Of a stretch of DNA of 64,000 nucleotides, positions 1 to 18,600 are shown piece after piece (position 1 is the first letter of the stretch; each line of letters begins with the position of its first letter). The notes under the pieces are model-generated. The model searched no databases, was not told where the DNA came from, and was given only the letters and a program-made list of their open reading frames with translations. This DNA is from Bugula neritina. Taxonomy: Eukaryota; Bryozoa; Gymnolaemata; Cheilostomatida; Bugulidae. The stretch spans positions 3,883,722 through 3,947,721 of the forward strand of contig OZ037766.1 of NCBI GenBank assembly GCA_964035545.1. Reading direction: 5' to 3'. A program made the position numbers and the translations under genes.

Positions 1-80
1 GCCCTAGTAGAGAAAACTGTTTTTTGGTCATAGCACAGCCATGTGCTGAATGATGGCAAGTAAAGGACAAGATAAATTAG

Positions 81-86
81 TTTATT
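81..86 (-). promoter_or_regulatory. Candidate poly(A) signal of the GAL3ST-like gene
   Basis: AATAAA on the minus strand about 250 nt past the stop codon at 340. The flank 1-339 holds nothing else that I can support. Confidence 0.35.
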
Positions 87-339
87 GTATTGACAATATA
101 TTTAGTTTATCAACACCATAAAACTTCAGTCTGATTAGAAAACTAACATTGATTAACATTAGTGAGTGAGAGTGAAACAAGCATAAATATGGTGACATTT
201 AATTGGGCAAGTGATTTTGGCTGAGAGTTCTACCAAATAACAATGTAAGTAAAGGAAAGCAAGTAATGTTTTGTAATGACAGAGCATTTAGTATCACAGC
301 GTGTAAACAATATATACATATACTTTTGTGAGATTTCAG

Positions 340-5290
<4,951 letters not shown>

Positions 5291-6610
5291 TTTAACAGAA
5301 GTTATTGTAGCTTGTAGCATGCAGGTTAGATTTAAGTAGGATTCAAACAGCGAGACTGAATTCACTGCAGCTGAAATGGCGATGAATAAATTCCTTTTAC
5401 TAGATTTAGGTGAATGACCATTGGTCAGCATTTATTATGTTTTGTTAGAAAATCACTAAAAGCAGCACCGAGTTGGAAGTCACTGAGTGCAGTTTGTATA
5501 GCCATCATTGTCAAAACTCGAGACTTTCAACCACTGCACTCTATGACTACCAACTTGTTGCTGCTTCTAGCAATTACCATTTTAACTATGGTTGTAACCA
5601 CTGTTACTATATTATATTATGTGCTTTTGTTGATAGTTAGTCGTGGATTGCCAAGAAGCTGCTTTATAATGCTAAGCAACCAGTAAACACAGCCTACTTA
5701 GGATTACTACTTAGTGTGAAGTAAATTCTGCACTTTATTTTCTAATTATGAACCAATCAAATCAGAATTTTTCTACGTTACATAAACTAGCCCATTGCAG
5801 TATACGATTATGAATAAATTTATAACCTAAAAGATAAAGACTATAAATGGTAAAGTTTTGTGAATAATCAGGTGCTATAGTCATGTGATTTGTATGATGT
5901 TTTAGAGTCTAGACCTAGCATAGTTTCTTGCACGGTATCATTTGTAGTCATTCTTATTCTCAAAGTCAAGTCATCTTCATAAAGTAGCTTCAAAGTCAAG
6001 TCATTGTGTGTTTGTTTCTTACCCTGAAAGGAATCAAAAAACAACAGCTCTGTTTATGTAGGCTGGCCAAATGTCTCACGGCTTTTATTCACATCCTTTA
6101 GACAAAAATAATACAGAGATAATGGAGATAATATAACTAAACATAATTTAGGGTTTCAGTTTAGCTTACATAATAGGTAGGATAAAAATAGTTGCAGGAT
6201 GCCCATCAATAAATAAAATAGTAATTTAGCCAAAAGATAATTCAGGGCACCTTCCGTCACCATTATTTTGGTTTGAAAATGTCAGCTTTATAATTAAGTG
6301 AGTCAATCAATGATAACTACAAAATATGGTATTGTAAGTATTACATGCAGAATTGTAAGTATTACAAAGTAATCATAATAAACAGCAAAATATTCACAAT
6401 GAAAATTTCATTAAAAAATTGAAATGGCAGTTGTTATAGCAAGTGGCTTAAATAATATAAATAGCCCAAATTCCAGTAAATTCTACATCTAATACAACAC
6501 CATTCAAAATGGTAGCTATAAATACAAAATATCACGTGCCTAAAAAGTAAATAGTTGTATTTCCTATCCTGACTGGCAATAAAAGTGGAGGCACTACCCT
6601 ACCACTCGAC
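5291..6610. other. Intergenic spacer, GAL3ST-like 5' flank to RELCH 3' end
   Basis: Separates the GAL3ST-like start from the RELCH stop; both genes are on the minus strand. I see no convincing coding segment: the open stretches on either strand lack splice support and domain character. It should hold the GAL3ST-like promoter and the RELCH 3' UTR. A minus-strand AATAAA at 6089-6084, about 520 nt past the RELCH stop, is a candidate poly(A) signal. Confidence 0.5.
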
Positions 6611-9600
6611 TCATTTTCGTTTAGAGAAGAAGGAGCTCATTTTAGTTGAGGCAGACTTGTCCATGATCTTGTTCATTAGACTTTTGGATGACTTGGCGAG
6701 AGGCTCTGAGCTAGGACTAGACGTAGCTGGAGTTGTGCCCTCACTCACTCTACATCATACACAACACATACACACAGAGTAGATAACTTCATATATAACA
6801 CTGTAACAGTCAACACTAGAGAGAGCAACTGTGGCCTAGTGGTTAGAGTGTTGGCCTACTAAGTGCTAGGTCATGGGGTCAAATCAGGGTCAAGGTCATT
6901 GGTGAAGTTACTCCTGTGTCACAGCCAGCAGTTCTTAGTTGGCTTAAAGAAAACCTATACCATCAGGGGCTTCAAGAGCACACTAAGCACAAAGTGGTGG
7001 CTATTTCATTACAGTGTAGGCAACCCTGAATTAGTGTTAAATAGGTTGGTTATGAAATTAACTGGCAAATACAACCATTTTAAAATAAGCAAAGAGAAAT
7101 TGTTCCATATGCTTGATTCTAGTGAATACATTTGCAAGTAGAAGCAGCTGAGAAAAACCTGCGATTCTGACAGCAAAGAAAAATTTTGTTTTAGCAGAGA
7201 GTTTAGCTGAAGCAACAAAATAACTACCAGGTAGGGTGGGCTACCTGCAAGCTCGTACTTTTCTAATATTTTCTGAACTAATTTATTCAAAATATTTAAA
7301 GCAGAAACAATTTAAAAATTTCAAAATGGTCACAATCAAACATGGTAAAATTTTCTGATGGCTCAAGTTTAGCTTTTTTAGCAAATCAGATGAGATTTTG
7401 TAGTGTGGCATCAACCAGTTCATCAACTGCTTACACTTCAGTTACTGCTGTACAAGGAGATACTTTATATATAATAAATCAACAACTAGTAGATAGGTAG
7501 CAGTGGAACAGTCCCCACTGCATCTCTGTATCAACTAGACACAGTAGATGTATGTCTACTCTACAGGCAGCTCGTGTGAAACTCACCTGCTAGGGGAAGC
7601 TGAAGCTCCCTCCAGTTTATGTTGTATTTCGGAAACCATGGAGCCTATAACAGCTCCACCCTCTAGCCCTAGTTCTTTCAAGTCAAGTTGAAGAGATTTT
7701 AGGCCAGGCAAGAAAGAGTCCTGAGTTATGTGTGTTGAAATGACTAACAAAGATAGACTTGAGGAAAATATTAGAAGAAAAATTCCTAATTAGAGGGCTA
7801 AGATTTTTTAGCAGCATTTTATCCAACTTTCCATCAGTATATACTTTTTCTCACCTTTTACCACCATTTCCTGATCGGTATATACTACTTCAATCTCATT
7901 CAATTACACAAGAATAAAAAAATTAAATAAAGAATTAATTTTTTTTCCACAGCAAAATTTTCACAGTACAACACAAACACTGCACTAACTCTGAACACCT
8001 ATGCTTACACCCCATAAGCATTACCATATCATTCAGTTTCAAAAAATATCTTTCAACTTGAAAATGAAGGAATGTAAAGCGATGTGTATTTTGTGTGTGG
8101 AAAGGATACAGCAGCAGTAGAGGGCACAGTAAGCATCAATGAGGGCAAGTGCTACAGCCTTCCGCAAATTAGTGTCACCACATGAGTTATTCTCCATGGA
8201 CCAGCGGGCTAACTGAGATATGACAACTGCAAGAAAATAAAACTGTTTATTATAAACAGAGAAAACTACATATTTCAGAGAGAAACCTAAATATTATACT
8301 GACACACTCTACCTATGCAGTATTAATATATTAATATATATCTTAGTTACTATCTACATGTACTGTTAAAGGGTTGTATACTCAAACAGTTTTTTACAAT
8401 GCATTTTGTTCTCATGATGACGATGTTTTGGTTTTATCTTTTACCTAATAAAACTAATAATAATTAAACTTCCAAGCCAGCTCAAGCAGTGTGTTGCAGC
8501 AGCAATGAAAGTCAGCAATAATTACTATTAGTTTTATAATACTACAGAATCCAAGAGTTGCAAAAAGTTACCAACAAAAACACAAAATTTATTATAAAAT
8601 AAAACATACAACCCTTAAACATTTTGTAGATGATAGCCGAGATATATAAGAGTATTTTAATACTGCATAGATAGAGTGTGTCAGGGAGTCTTTAATTAAG
8701 GAGTTGTGCTTTCATACACATATACATACACAACAAAGTAGACAACTCCAAGGTTGAGGAGTAGTTGATATGTTTACAGGAGATGTTATATAAAGTTATT
8801 TAGGCTATTCAATCCATGAAAAAGATTCAACCAAAACTATTTCACGCACAATGTCTACCCAATAAGATAAAGAATAAAGTATAACTACAGCTACAGAAAT
8901 ACCTAATGGTGGACTGTTTTAGGTCAATAATATCACTGAAAGTTTATATATCCACATGGCTTCCCTAATCACTAGTAAGAAATGCCAAATGAATCTTCAT
9001 AGACTACATGACTCCATCTAATTTAGTTATAATCACATTAGAACAGCATGGGACTTCTAATTTTATTTCCAAGTCTATCTTCTGAATCCAAATACGCAGT
9101 CTGGTAGAAAACCTGCCTATTCCACTGGGAGCACACAAAATGGCTAATGAACCCAATAAATGACTTTAATAGGTAAGGTGGCTTAGTATACCACCCGCAG
9201 TGGTGCATCAAAGGCCATACACTACTGTGATATTACTGCAGAGTAGAAATATAATCAGCCTAAGACATGAGGCTGTAACTGATAGAGGAATGCTATGCGA
9301 GTAGAAATGTAGAGAAGTTTGTAAGCCACTCATTACAATAATTTACTATAAACACACAAGACTAATTAACAGCTGGCAGGTCTGTATGATTACACAACTA
9401 AATCAATATAAGAAATAGAAAGTATGAAATTATGTAAAGCTGTTTGAAGAGCTGCCTGGAGCAATAACACTTCGAGTTTGCTGCTGTTGGAGACATCATA
9501 CTGTACACGAGGAACTATGTCTGAGCATGCCCATTACTATAGCAACCACATACATCAGTGTAAGTATATAAATTATGAAAATCATTTCATATCATTTCCA

Positions 9601-12600
9601 AATTTAGTTTTATTAATTTTAATAATTTTTGGAGAGAGGGTCAGAATTTCTAACCTTTTGATGGGCTGACTTTGTATGAAAAGGTAAGTGCAATAATGAT
9701 ATTTTAAAAAAGCCTGGGTTCTAGACTAAAAATACAAAAAAAAAAGCAAAATTTTCCGCTTTTTTCCCCTTCGCTCCAAACCAAAACATATCAAGATAAT
9801 TAGAGAGCTTAGTCTATTGAAATTGCACTTAAACATGAGTCAAATTATCAGATAGCTAAAACAGATCTAGGTGAATTATAATACATGTCTGTTTAGATGC
9901 AAAAGGTAACTACAGCCAAGTGGCTCACGAGTGGCCGACAGAGTTGGCCATATTCTATCTCTCGTTGGAGATCATCGGAACTCTTGGAGCTTTCACTATT
10001 CTGTTTACAATGATCAGCAGCAACACGTAAGCATCTAGCGTATAAGATATACTCATCTCACAGCCCCACTAAACTATGAGTCTCTGGAATATCATATCAT
10101 GTTCGGCTATAGCCAAATCAGCCGAGTCGACAAAATGGTGGAATATTTATTTCTATAGTAGCCGACCCAACAAGTGAATAAAAAGTCACTCAGCTAAAAA
10201 CACTTTCTCACTGTCAATAATTTTATTTGGTAAATTTAGCCAATTAAAAAGTTAGGTGGGGTCATAGCAAAATAAGGGATTTAAAAGGAGAAAAATTTAA
10301 ATTTTGGATCATATCAAACAGAACAGTTAGTGAGGAAATCCAGCTCCATTTAATTACATATTATCAATTGTATTATAATACATCCATTAATAAACATAAA
10401 GTTTCTTTTCTGCAGGTTCCTCATTACCTACAGAGTGTATTTGATTTTGGCTGCCATTATTGATGTCTTCATGATGTTTATACTCGGAGGGAATGGAGCA
10501 TTGAAGACATTTTACCCTAATATGAACGCAGTTTACTAGTAAGTCATCCCTACTGTTGGGAGGTGAATGTTTTAAGAAATAATTATAGAAAAGCAGTTTT
10601 CTGTCCAGTAAGTAAAGCACCTCAACTCAAACCGGTCTTCAAGGAAATCTATAATGGGCAAAGTGCAAAGTAGTAGTTAAATGCCATTAGATGAAATGAT
10701 TGATCACACTTTTTGACTATATGCTAAAATCAAAGGACAATAATTTTGCTTTCATAATGCATATCCACCAACTTAGATAGAGTTTTTGACTGAAAATCAT
10801 GAATTTATAAACACATCTTTAGCACTAAAGTAGTTATTGGTACAGCAAGTGTTACAACATCTTATACTGAATTTTGACAGCATAATCCTACAGTCGGACA
10901 TTAGCTGCAGAGTCTATCACGTGCTGGTGGGCTTCTTAACCCACTTCAACGTGTGGATACACATAGCCCTGATGATAGAGCTGTTTGTAATCTGTGTGTT
11001 CCCTAAGAAGCTGACCTCCGACAGCAGTACTGAACGGGCACACTACCTCTCCCTTCTGCTACTCTCTGTCTTACTCATTGTCAACATGAACTACTTCTGG
11101 ACAGTGAAACGGCAAAGGGCAAGTTTAACTCCAGAACTACTTAATACTCTTGCTTTTTAGTGTGCATTAATGGAGATCTTCTGCCACCTATCAACAATCC
11201 TTTATATCACTAGCAAGTTGGGCTATGCTATTTCTATCTATCATAAATAAATGCAAAATAAATTCCATGATGTAACAGAATTCAGATAGAAGTAGTTTTT
11301 TAAAAGTTGAATGGAACTTTAATCGTGAAAAATTTGATATTTTCCTTTTCCTATATTACAAAATTTACTTTTACTATGTGAAAAAAATATTTTAGGTAAA
11401 ATTTAAACCGTCTAAAAGCATAAAAATGTTACGGTCTTTAAGCAAAGTTTATAAGCAGCAATGAAAATTGACTACAGTCAGAAAGTTTAAATAAATTAAA
11501 TTAGCCTAATTTCGGCAGTTCCAAGGTAACTATCTTTAAAAATTGGGTAGCAATGGAATAATTTGAGAAAAGGCAGAAGGCTTGTCTATGTTTGTTTGTC
11601 ACAGGAAAGGAAATTTTGAAAATACTACTCTTTTGAACTACATTAATTAAGTTTGTGAGTACGACCTGGTAACCCACTAATGTCTGTATACTTATATAAA
11701 AACTTTACAGCCTCCTTCTATATGGAAGTCATATGGACAAGTAAGTTGTGTCAATATTCAACTTAAAACCATTTATTACCTGAATTACAAAGAGCAATCT
11801 TCTAACATACACACCTCGAGGGTCTCAAATATAAAATTAATAATATTTTAACCTAATTTTTTGGACCATTAAATCCATTTTATCTGAAAATAAAATAGAG
11901 TTTACATACAAAAAATATTACCCCGTGACTTGAAAATTAAATTAAATTTGTTATTAACTTCATTTATAATTAAAAAAATTGAAAAAAATTTCAACTGATA
12001 TACCGTATATAGTTATTAATTTAGTGCTATAGATTTCATTGATCGATTTGGTTAACAAGCAATCACCAGGTCTATTCAAATTCACAAGAAAACATACCAG
12101 AAATAGACCCCTCGTGATGTGTCACATAACATAAAAGCCTATAGACCACTAACAAACCTATAAAATAACATCCTGGCATTATAATTTTACATAGAAGTGA
12201 ACGGAACAGTGGGGGGACAGTGATAATGAAAACAGCATCTGCTGGTAGACAAACCAATTAGAAATTAATTCACTCAAGTGCAAGTATTCCATTCATAAAG
12301 CAAAAAGCAGCAGAATGAGCTTGTAGTAAATACAATAAAACATTTTTTGTAAAATAAGCCAGAAACTGCAGTTATTTTCTGTAGTCTATAAGAGTAGTAT
12401 TACCTGAGCTGCTACAAATTAACATTTTTCTTTAAGAAGAGTTTCTTTTATGTGAATTGTAGATCTATTAAATCAAACAATTTTGCAGATTAACAAGTGT
12501 ATAATTATACTCTAATATGCACTTGCTCATCTCTTGTTAGAAATCATTAGTTGTCATTGTCTTGTATCAATCTGTAAGATTGGGTTTTGAGTGGCTTTTT

Positions 12601-15600
12601 ACCTTTAAACCTTTTAATTTATCTGATATATTCTTTTCTATTGTCTACTTTGCTAGCAACAAATTGTGAATATGTTGAAGTTTGCAACAGATAGAAAATT
12701 CTTACCAACTCACAGATCACCTAATCTCATAGGCTGCGTGTGGCTACCAATAACAATCTTTATTTTCTGTCTTATTTTTTATTTTCTTAATAGAAAATGC
12801 ATTGTGTTTACTAGAAGTATGCTACAGATATACTTTTCGCTGGTTGTATTTTCTAGCAGCTGTATATCATTTAGGAAATGCTTCAATATAATTTAAGATG
12901 TGCTTTCAACAGGAGCCTTTGGGGATAGATAATGTTGACCTTTGCTATTTTGATTCAAGTTTTTCGGTATTTGAAACGATGGTGTATCCTGTGATCGAAA
13001 GCAGCCTTATCGGTGTTATTCCGTTCTTTGTGTGGCTCTTTCTGGTGATTTATACAGCTAAAGAGTTCTGTGAGTATCTACATAATTGTATTTGTACTAT
13101 AAATTGAATTGCAGAACACTATAATTTTGCGCTAAATTGTATTAGATTATATTATTTTTCGCCAAAATGCATTGCAATGCATTATAATATTGTGCCAAAT
13201 TGCATTCCATTGGAGTATTATAATATTGTACTAAACTGTATTGCATTGGAATATAACATTTTATTAAACTGCATTGTATTGCAGTATAATATTGTATAAA
13301 GATGCATTATATCGCAGTATAATAATGCATTGAAGTATAATATTGGACTAAAAAGTATTGCATTGCTTTATAATACAGTGGCAAATTGTATTGCATTATT
13401 TTGTGTCAACATTCAAGTCAAATTGTGATGAATTATTTGCAATGTAATTTATAACTTTAAAGTAGAGAGTAGCCTAAAGTACTATAATTATTGTTCCTAT
13501 TCCATCTTGTGGTATTGCATATTACTTTGAAATTGTATTAAAATTTAATGCAGTTTAGTATATCACACTACCATAACATCCATTACCATAACATGCACTA
13601 TCATAACATCCACTACCACAACTACAGATGCCCAGGGATCAATGAGGCCAGGGGGTTTGCTAATTCCCACCCGACAGTATTGGAACATCAGTTATTCTAT
13701 GAGCACCATCTACCTAATGGGACACATACCCAGGTTGGTTTGGCAGATACAGAGATACGTCAATTACACAAGGAACGCTCAGCTAAACCCAGGTTAGTGT
13801 TCTATAACCTTACAAACTAAACAATATTATAGTTTGTTTATAGAACTCTGATTTATCAAGTATATTTTATATATGAAAAAAATGCAAACTTCGTTTTCAA
13901 AACTTCAAAACTACATTTCATGACTAGAATGCTTTCATTACTATATAACTTTATCTTTATGGACACACAATGCTGGATAAAATTAATTGGTATTTAGCAC
14001 TTAAATGGGACAGTACACCCTCTAAGTCTTAAGGTGTAAACATCAACGGTGAATAAGCCAGGCTTTAACTCCATATTTTCAGGAATCTCGACTTTGCTGA
14101 GGTTCCACACCGAGCTGATAGATGGAGACCCCTGGTGTAACCTCCCACAAGTTATCGTTATGGCTTTCAGGTGCATCGTGCTGCTGGCAGTCAGCAGTGC
14201 TTTCAGGTCAGCAGTTAAACTCTTCACATTCCAATTATGAGATTAAAAAATAAACTGCAGCCCTTTTTTCTAAAGATTGAATTTTTTTGTGGCTTCAATT
14301 CTCCCCTTTAGTCTATTTTGAAGCCTTTCGTTCGTTAGGTTCAATGCAAAGCTGTCTGTGCAGCAGTTAGTCTCCAGATTTCAATTAAACTGCCGTTTTT
14401 CAAATCAAATCTTACAGAATTTTGCTGCCTCAACCCCCCCCCCCTAAGTTTAATGAATGTTGCCCCAAAAATGGAATACAGAATGAAAAGAGAAAATTGC
14501 TTCAACAAAAAGAGAAATTGATGCAACCAACTTGATTAGTTTATTCCTAGGTTCAGGCACTACCACCAAAAAGTAAATTTGAGAATCGAAATTATGATCA
14601 AAAGATCAAAAGATTTTTAATTTAGGAAAATAAAAATCTAAACAATTTTTAATCCAAATTTAAAAACAATTTTAAGCTCCAGTAGCACAAGTAATTTGGA
14701 CTAGCTGCTAATATTAATTTAGCAAAGAGAAAATAATCTAAATCTACAACTGATCCCTTATTACATCTTAGAACAATAATTTAAACTTTTCCATCATTCC
14801 ATCTGCAGAGAAATGTTAAGAAATCAATTGGTTTCAAGACAGCAAACTCTTGCATGAAACTTTTTTCATGCCAAGGAGCTTGCATAAATCTGATAGCTAG
14901 ATTTGTGACAATTGCTATGAATTTTGCGACTTTTACAAAAAGTAATTCCTACTTCTCATATCTCACTACGGCCTCCTGCTAAATATTGTAGAAAAGAGCT
15001 CAGAAAAGCTGTACGAAGAGTGTTATGCATTTGGAAGCAGTACACCATAGCCCAAGGTTTATCAAAGACCTATCAAATAGGCAGCACCCCTTTGATACCC
15101 ATAGTGCCACAGTCTAAAAGTGAAGTATCTACTTTCCATACCAAAGCATCGCATGGGAGTGCTGAATCGCTAGTCTAAGACTAAAAAGTGTTCCTATCTT
15201 ATTATATCTATGTCCTTGTACTCTGTCTTATATAACTAGCATACTAGAACTTTAAGGTAGCGAAGAATTACTGATACAACAATTTTGCAAACGAGAAACT
15301 TTCTGCACACAATGCTAATGGTAGTTGAATCTTTAAATACATATTTGATGATACTATTTAACACTGCAAGACTCGGCCCACTTGCTGGCACCTGTGGTGG
15401 GCTAAAGCTCACTATAAATCCACGCCAAAACTCGCCATTAGCTAATAGGAAAAGACTTGCAACCAAAAAAACTAAAATTACTCACCATTGTCCACATGGG
15501 CAGTATATAGCCAATTATTAGAGCAAATAAAGTTTCCATTAAAGTTTGAAACGTCTGAATGTTAGGGCTATTAATATGCTGTGAGTAAGTTAATTGTTAA

Positions 15601-18600
15601 TAACTAATTGTCTAGCTTTTTGTCACGCTTTTGTTATTTACTCATTTGTGGTATATAAAACCATTTAAAAGACCATATAACATCTACTATACTGCAATAA
15701 AAATATAATATAATGGAATTATGATATAACGTAATAACATAATATATGTAATATATAATATAATATGTGATATAATATATAATAAAATAGCTGTTTACTT
15801 AAAGTAAAATGTGAATCAAATGCTAGCCTGAAAATCACGAAGGTTAAACCACGTCACTGTTAGGGTGTCTAGTAGCTCACCACAAAATCTCAACCTGTTT
15901 CTCACAACTGATAAGCATTAGTAAGTTCGTTACTCCCCCCTCTCCCCCCTCCCAGTCACTTGAATAGAGAATAAAATCGGCTGTTTTGTGTTCTAAGACT
16001 ATACAGTAATACACTATACAGTAATACACTATACAGTAATACACTATACAGCAATACACTATACAGTAATACACTATACAGTAATACACTACACAGTAAT
16101 ACACTATACAGTAATACACTATACAGTAATACACTATACAGTAATACACTATACAATAATACACTACACAGTAATATACTATACAGTATACAGTAATACA
16201 CTATACAGTAACACACTATACAGTAACACACTATACAGTAATACACTATACAATAATACAATATACAGTAATACAATATACAGTAATACACTATACAGTA
16301 ATACACTGTACAGTAATACACTATACAGTAATACTCTATACAGTAATACACTACACAGTAATACACTATACAGTAATACACTATACAGTAATACACTACA
16401 CAGTAATACACTATACAATAATACACTACACAGTAATATACTATACAGTATACAGTAATACACTATACAGTAACACACTATACAGTAACACACTATACAG
16501 TAATACACTATACAGTAACACACTATACAGTAATACACTATACAGGAATACACTATACAGTAATACGGATTACATACCCTCCTCTCTAAACTGAGGCTCT
16601 ATATTTGGTCCAATCCTACTGAATGTAGAGATCATTGAGAGCAGCATGTTGTTATCTTGATTCTGATTGGTGTGATGCAAGAGCCGTATCAGTTCAGTGT
16701 ACACTTTATCCATCGTCTAAAGCAACAATACACCACAGATATGTTACAATACACCACAGATGTGTTACAGTACATCACAGATATGTTACAGTACACCACA
16801 GATATGTTACAGTACACCACAGATGTATTACAATATACCACAGATATGTTACAGTATACCACAGATATGTTACAGTACACCACAGATATGTTACAATACA
16901 CCACAGATGTGTTACAATACACCACAGATATGTTACAGTACACCACAGATATGTTACAGTATACCACAGATATGTTATAGTACACCACAGATATGTTACA
17001 GTACACCACATATATGTTACTCATAATACGTTAATAACAACGGTAGTAATAACAGTGGTTTAGCAATAGTCACATCAACTGTTATAATAACAGTCATACT
17101 AGTGGCCTTCATAGTGATAATAGTAAAGGTAACAGCAATGATGAGAGAAATAGTAATTGTATTAGTAGCAATGATGGTAATAGTAATAGTAATAGCGATA
17201 TTAATCGTGATAATGATAGTAATGGTGATAGTGAATAGTAATAGTGATAGTGAATTAGTATTAAACTGATAGTGATCACTCTGCCAGATAGTTAAAAGCA
17301 CATACCTCTCTCTCAGAGCAAGTCTCTAAGATAGAACCAAATGGTGACACAGTGGCCAACTTGACATTACTAAAACATGACATATGAACAATAATCATAT
17401 TATTTATCTGTTTCACATTTTTACATTATATTATTACATTATATTATTATACTATATTATTATACTATATTATTATATTATATTATTATAGTATCAGAAT
17501 GATGAGGAAAAACTTGTGGGATTTTGTCAAATGTATGGCAGTCCAAATACATTTCCATTCTCATTGATGACTCATTATTACATCAACTCTCCTAGCCTTT
17601 ACATCAAACGCTCATGCTTTAGCTAGCCCATGTTTCTTAGTGTCTATTTATTAACATAATACAGCTACTAGGAAGGAACGTGTGAATAAACTAAGAAGTA
17701 GGGAGACTCACATGTCAGTATCACAGGCTAAGGTCACCAAACCAGGGAGTATTCTATCATTGATGAGAGCTGAACAAGTTGGACACAACAAACATACCTG
17801 TAACATACAAACATACGGCAGCTAAAGTGTGAAACTGAGGCTATGTTTAGCAGCTGTGCACATAGTATTGTTTATGAAATAAACTTGACAAGGAAAGCAA
17901 AACTTAGCAGAGAAAGGGTTAAAAGTAAAAGTTACATTTTGTTGAAGAGTTGACAGTTTGTTTAGAAGTTGACACGCTAAACTAAATTTTTCACTAAGCC
18001 AATTTTCAAAAAGAGAACTAAAAATACTTACTGAATTTTTAATTTTTTTTATAAGCTTTAAGATTTTAAGATTAAGCTTTATTTTTCTAGACCCCCCCTT
18101 TAAAAATCTTTTGGGCAATTATTTAAGTTATTAAAAGATGACATGTTTAAAAAGAGCCCAGAGGTAGTAAAGTTATTAGAATATGTATTTTAATGTTAAA
18201 AATCTTGTGCATACACAACTGTCAATACAGACCCCAATAGCTAATTCTACGCTAGTTCTAAACATTTCATAATTTTATAACTAAAAGAATTGCACAAAAG
18301 ATTTTCAAATTGAAACTTCTTTAAAAAATAGTGTAGAACTTTTAAGATTGAACTTGCGGTCAAGGAAAGAAAAGTTTATTTTATTTTGAAAAATGTATCA
18401 TAGTTCTATTTCCACTCATGTCAGAATATATCCTATACAAATGTTGAGACTAATGAGCTAGTCACTAGTGTATACAGAGGAACACAACTACATAGCTCAT
18501 TATACATAATCATAGTTATTTGTTATAGCATTATAACACATGTTTTCTAATAATCTTCTTATTCCATACTATTTATACATCAACAAAATCCAGCTCCTGG

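Noticed and set aside
5414-5686. 90-codon frame with hydrophobic stretches
   Set aside because: No conserved motif, no splice partners, and chance hydrophobicity is common in AT-rich DNA.
14341-14590. Alternative last exon for the GPCR (acceptor TTCCTAG near 14551, frame RFRHYHQKVN)
   Set aside because: It is phase-compatible, but it ends after about 23 residues and lacks helix-8 character. The 14992 exon restores FRKELRKAVRRVL and was preferred; splicing data could overturn this.
15956-16553. Long Tyr-Cys-Ile-Val repeat frames and CRISPR-like regular spacing
   Set aside because: Units are contiguous 15-bp tandem copies without unique spacers, in an animal intron. The same holds for the 21-, 26-, 32- and 33-bp arrays.
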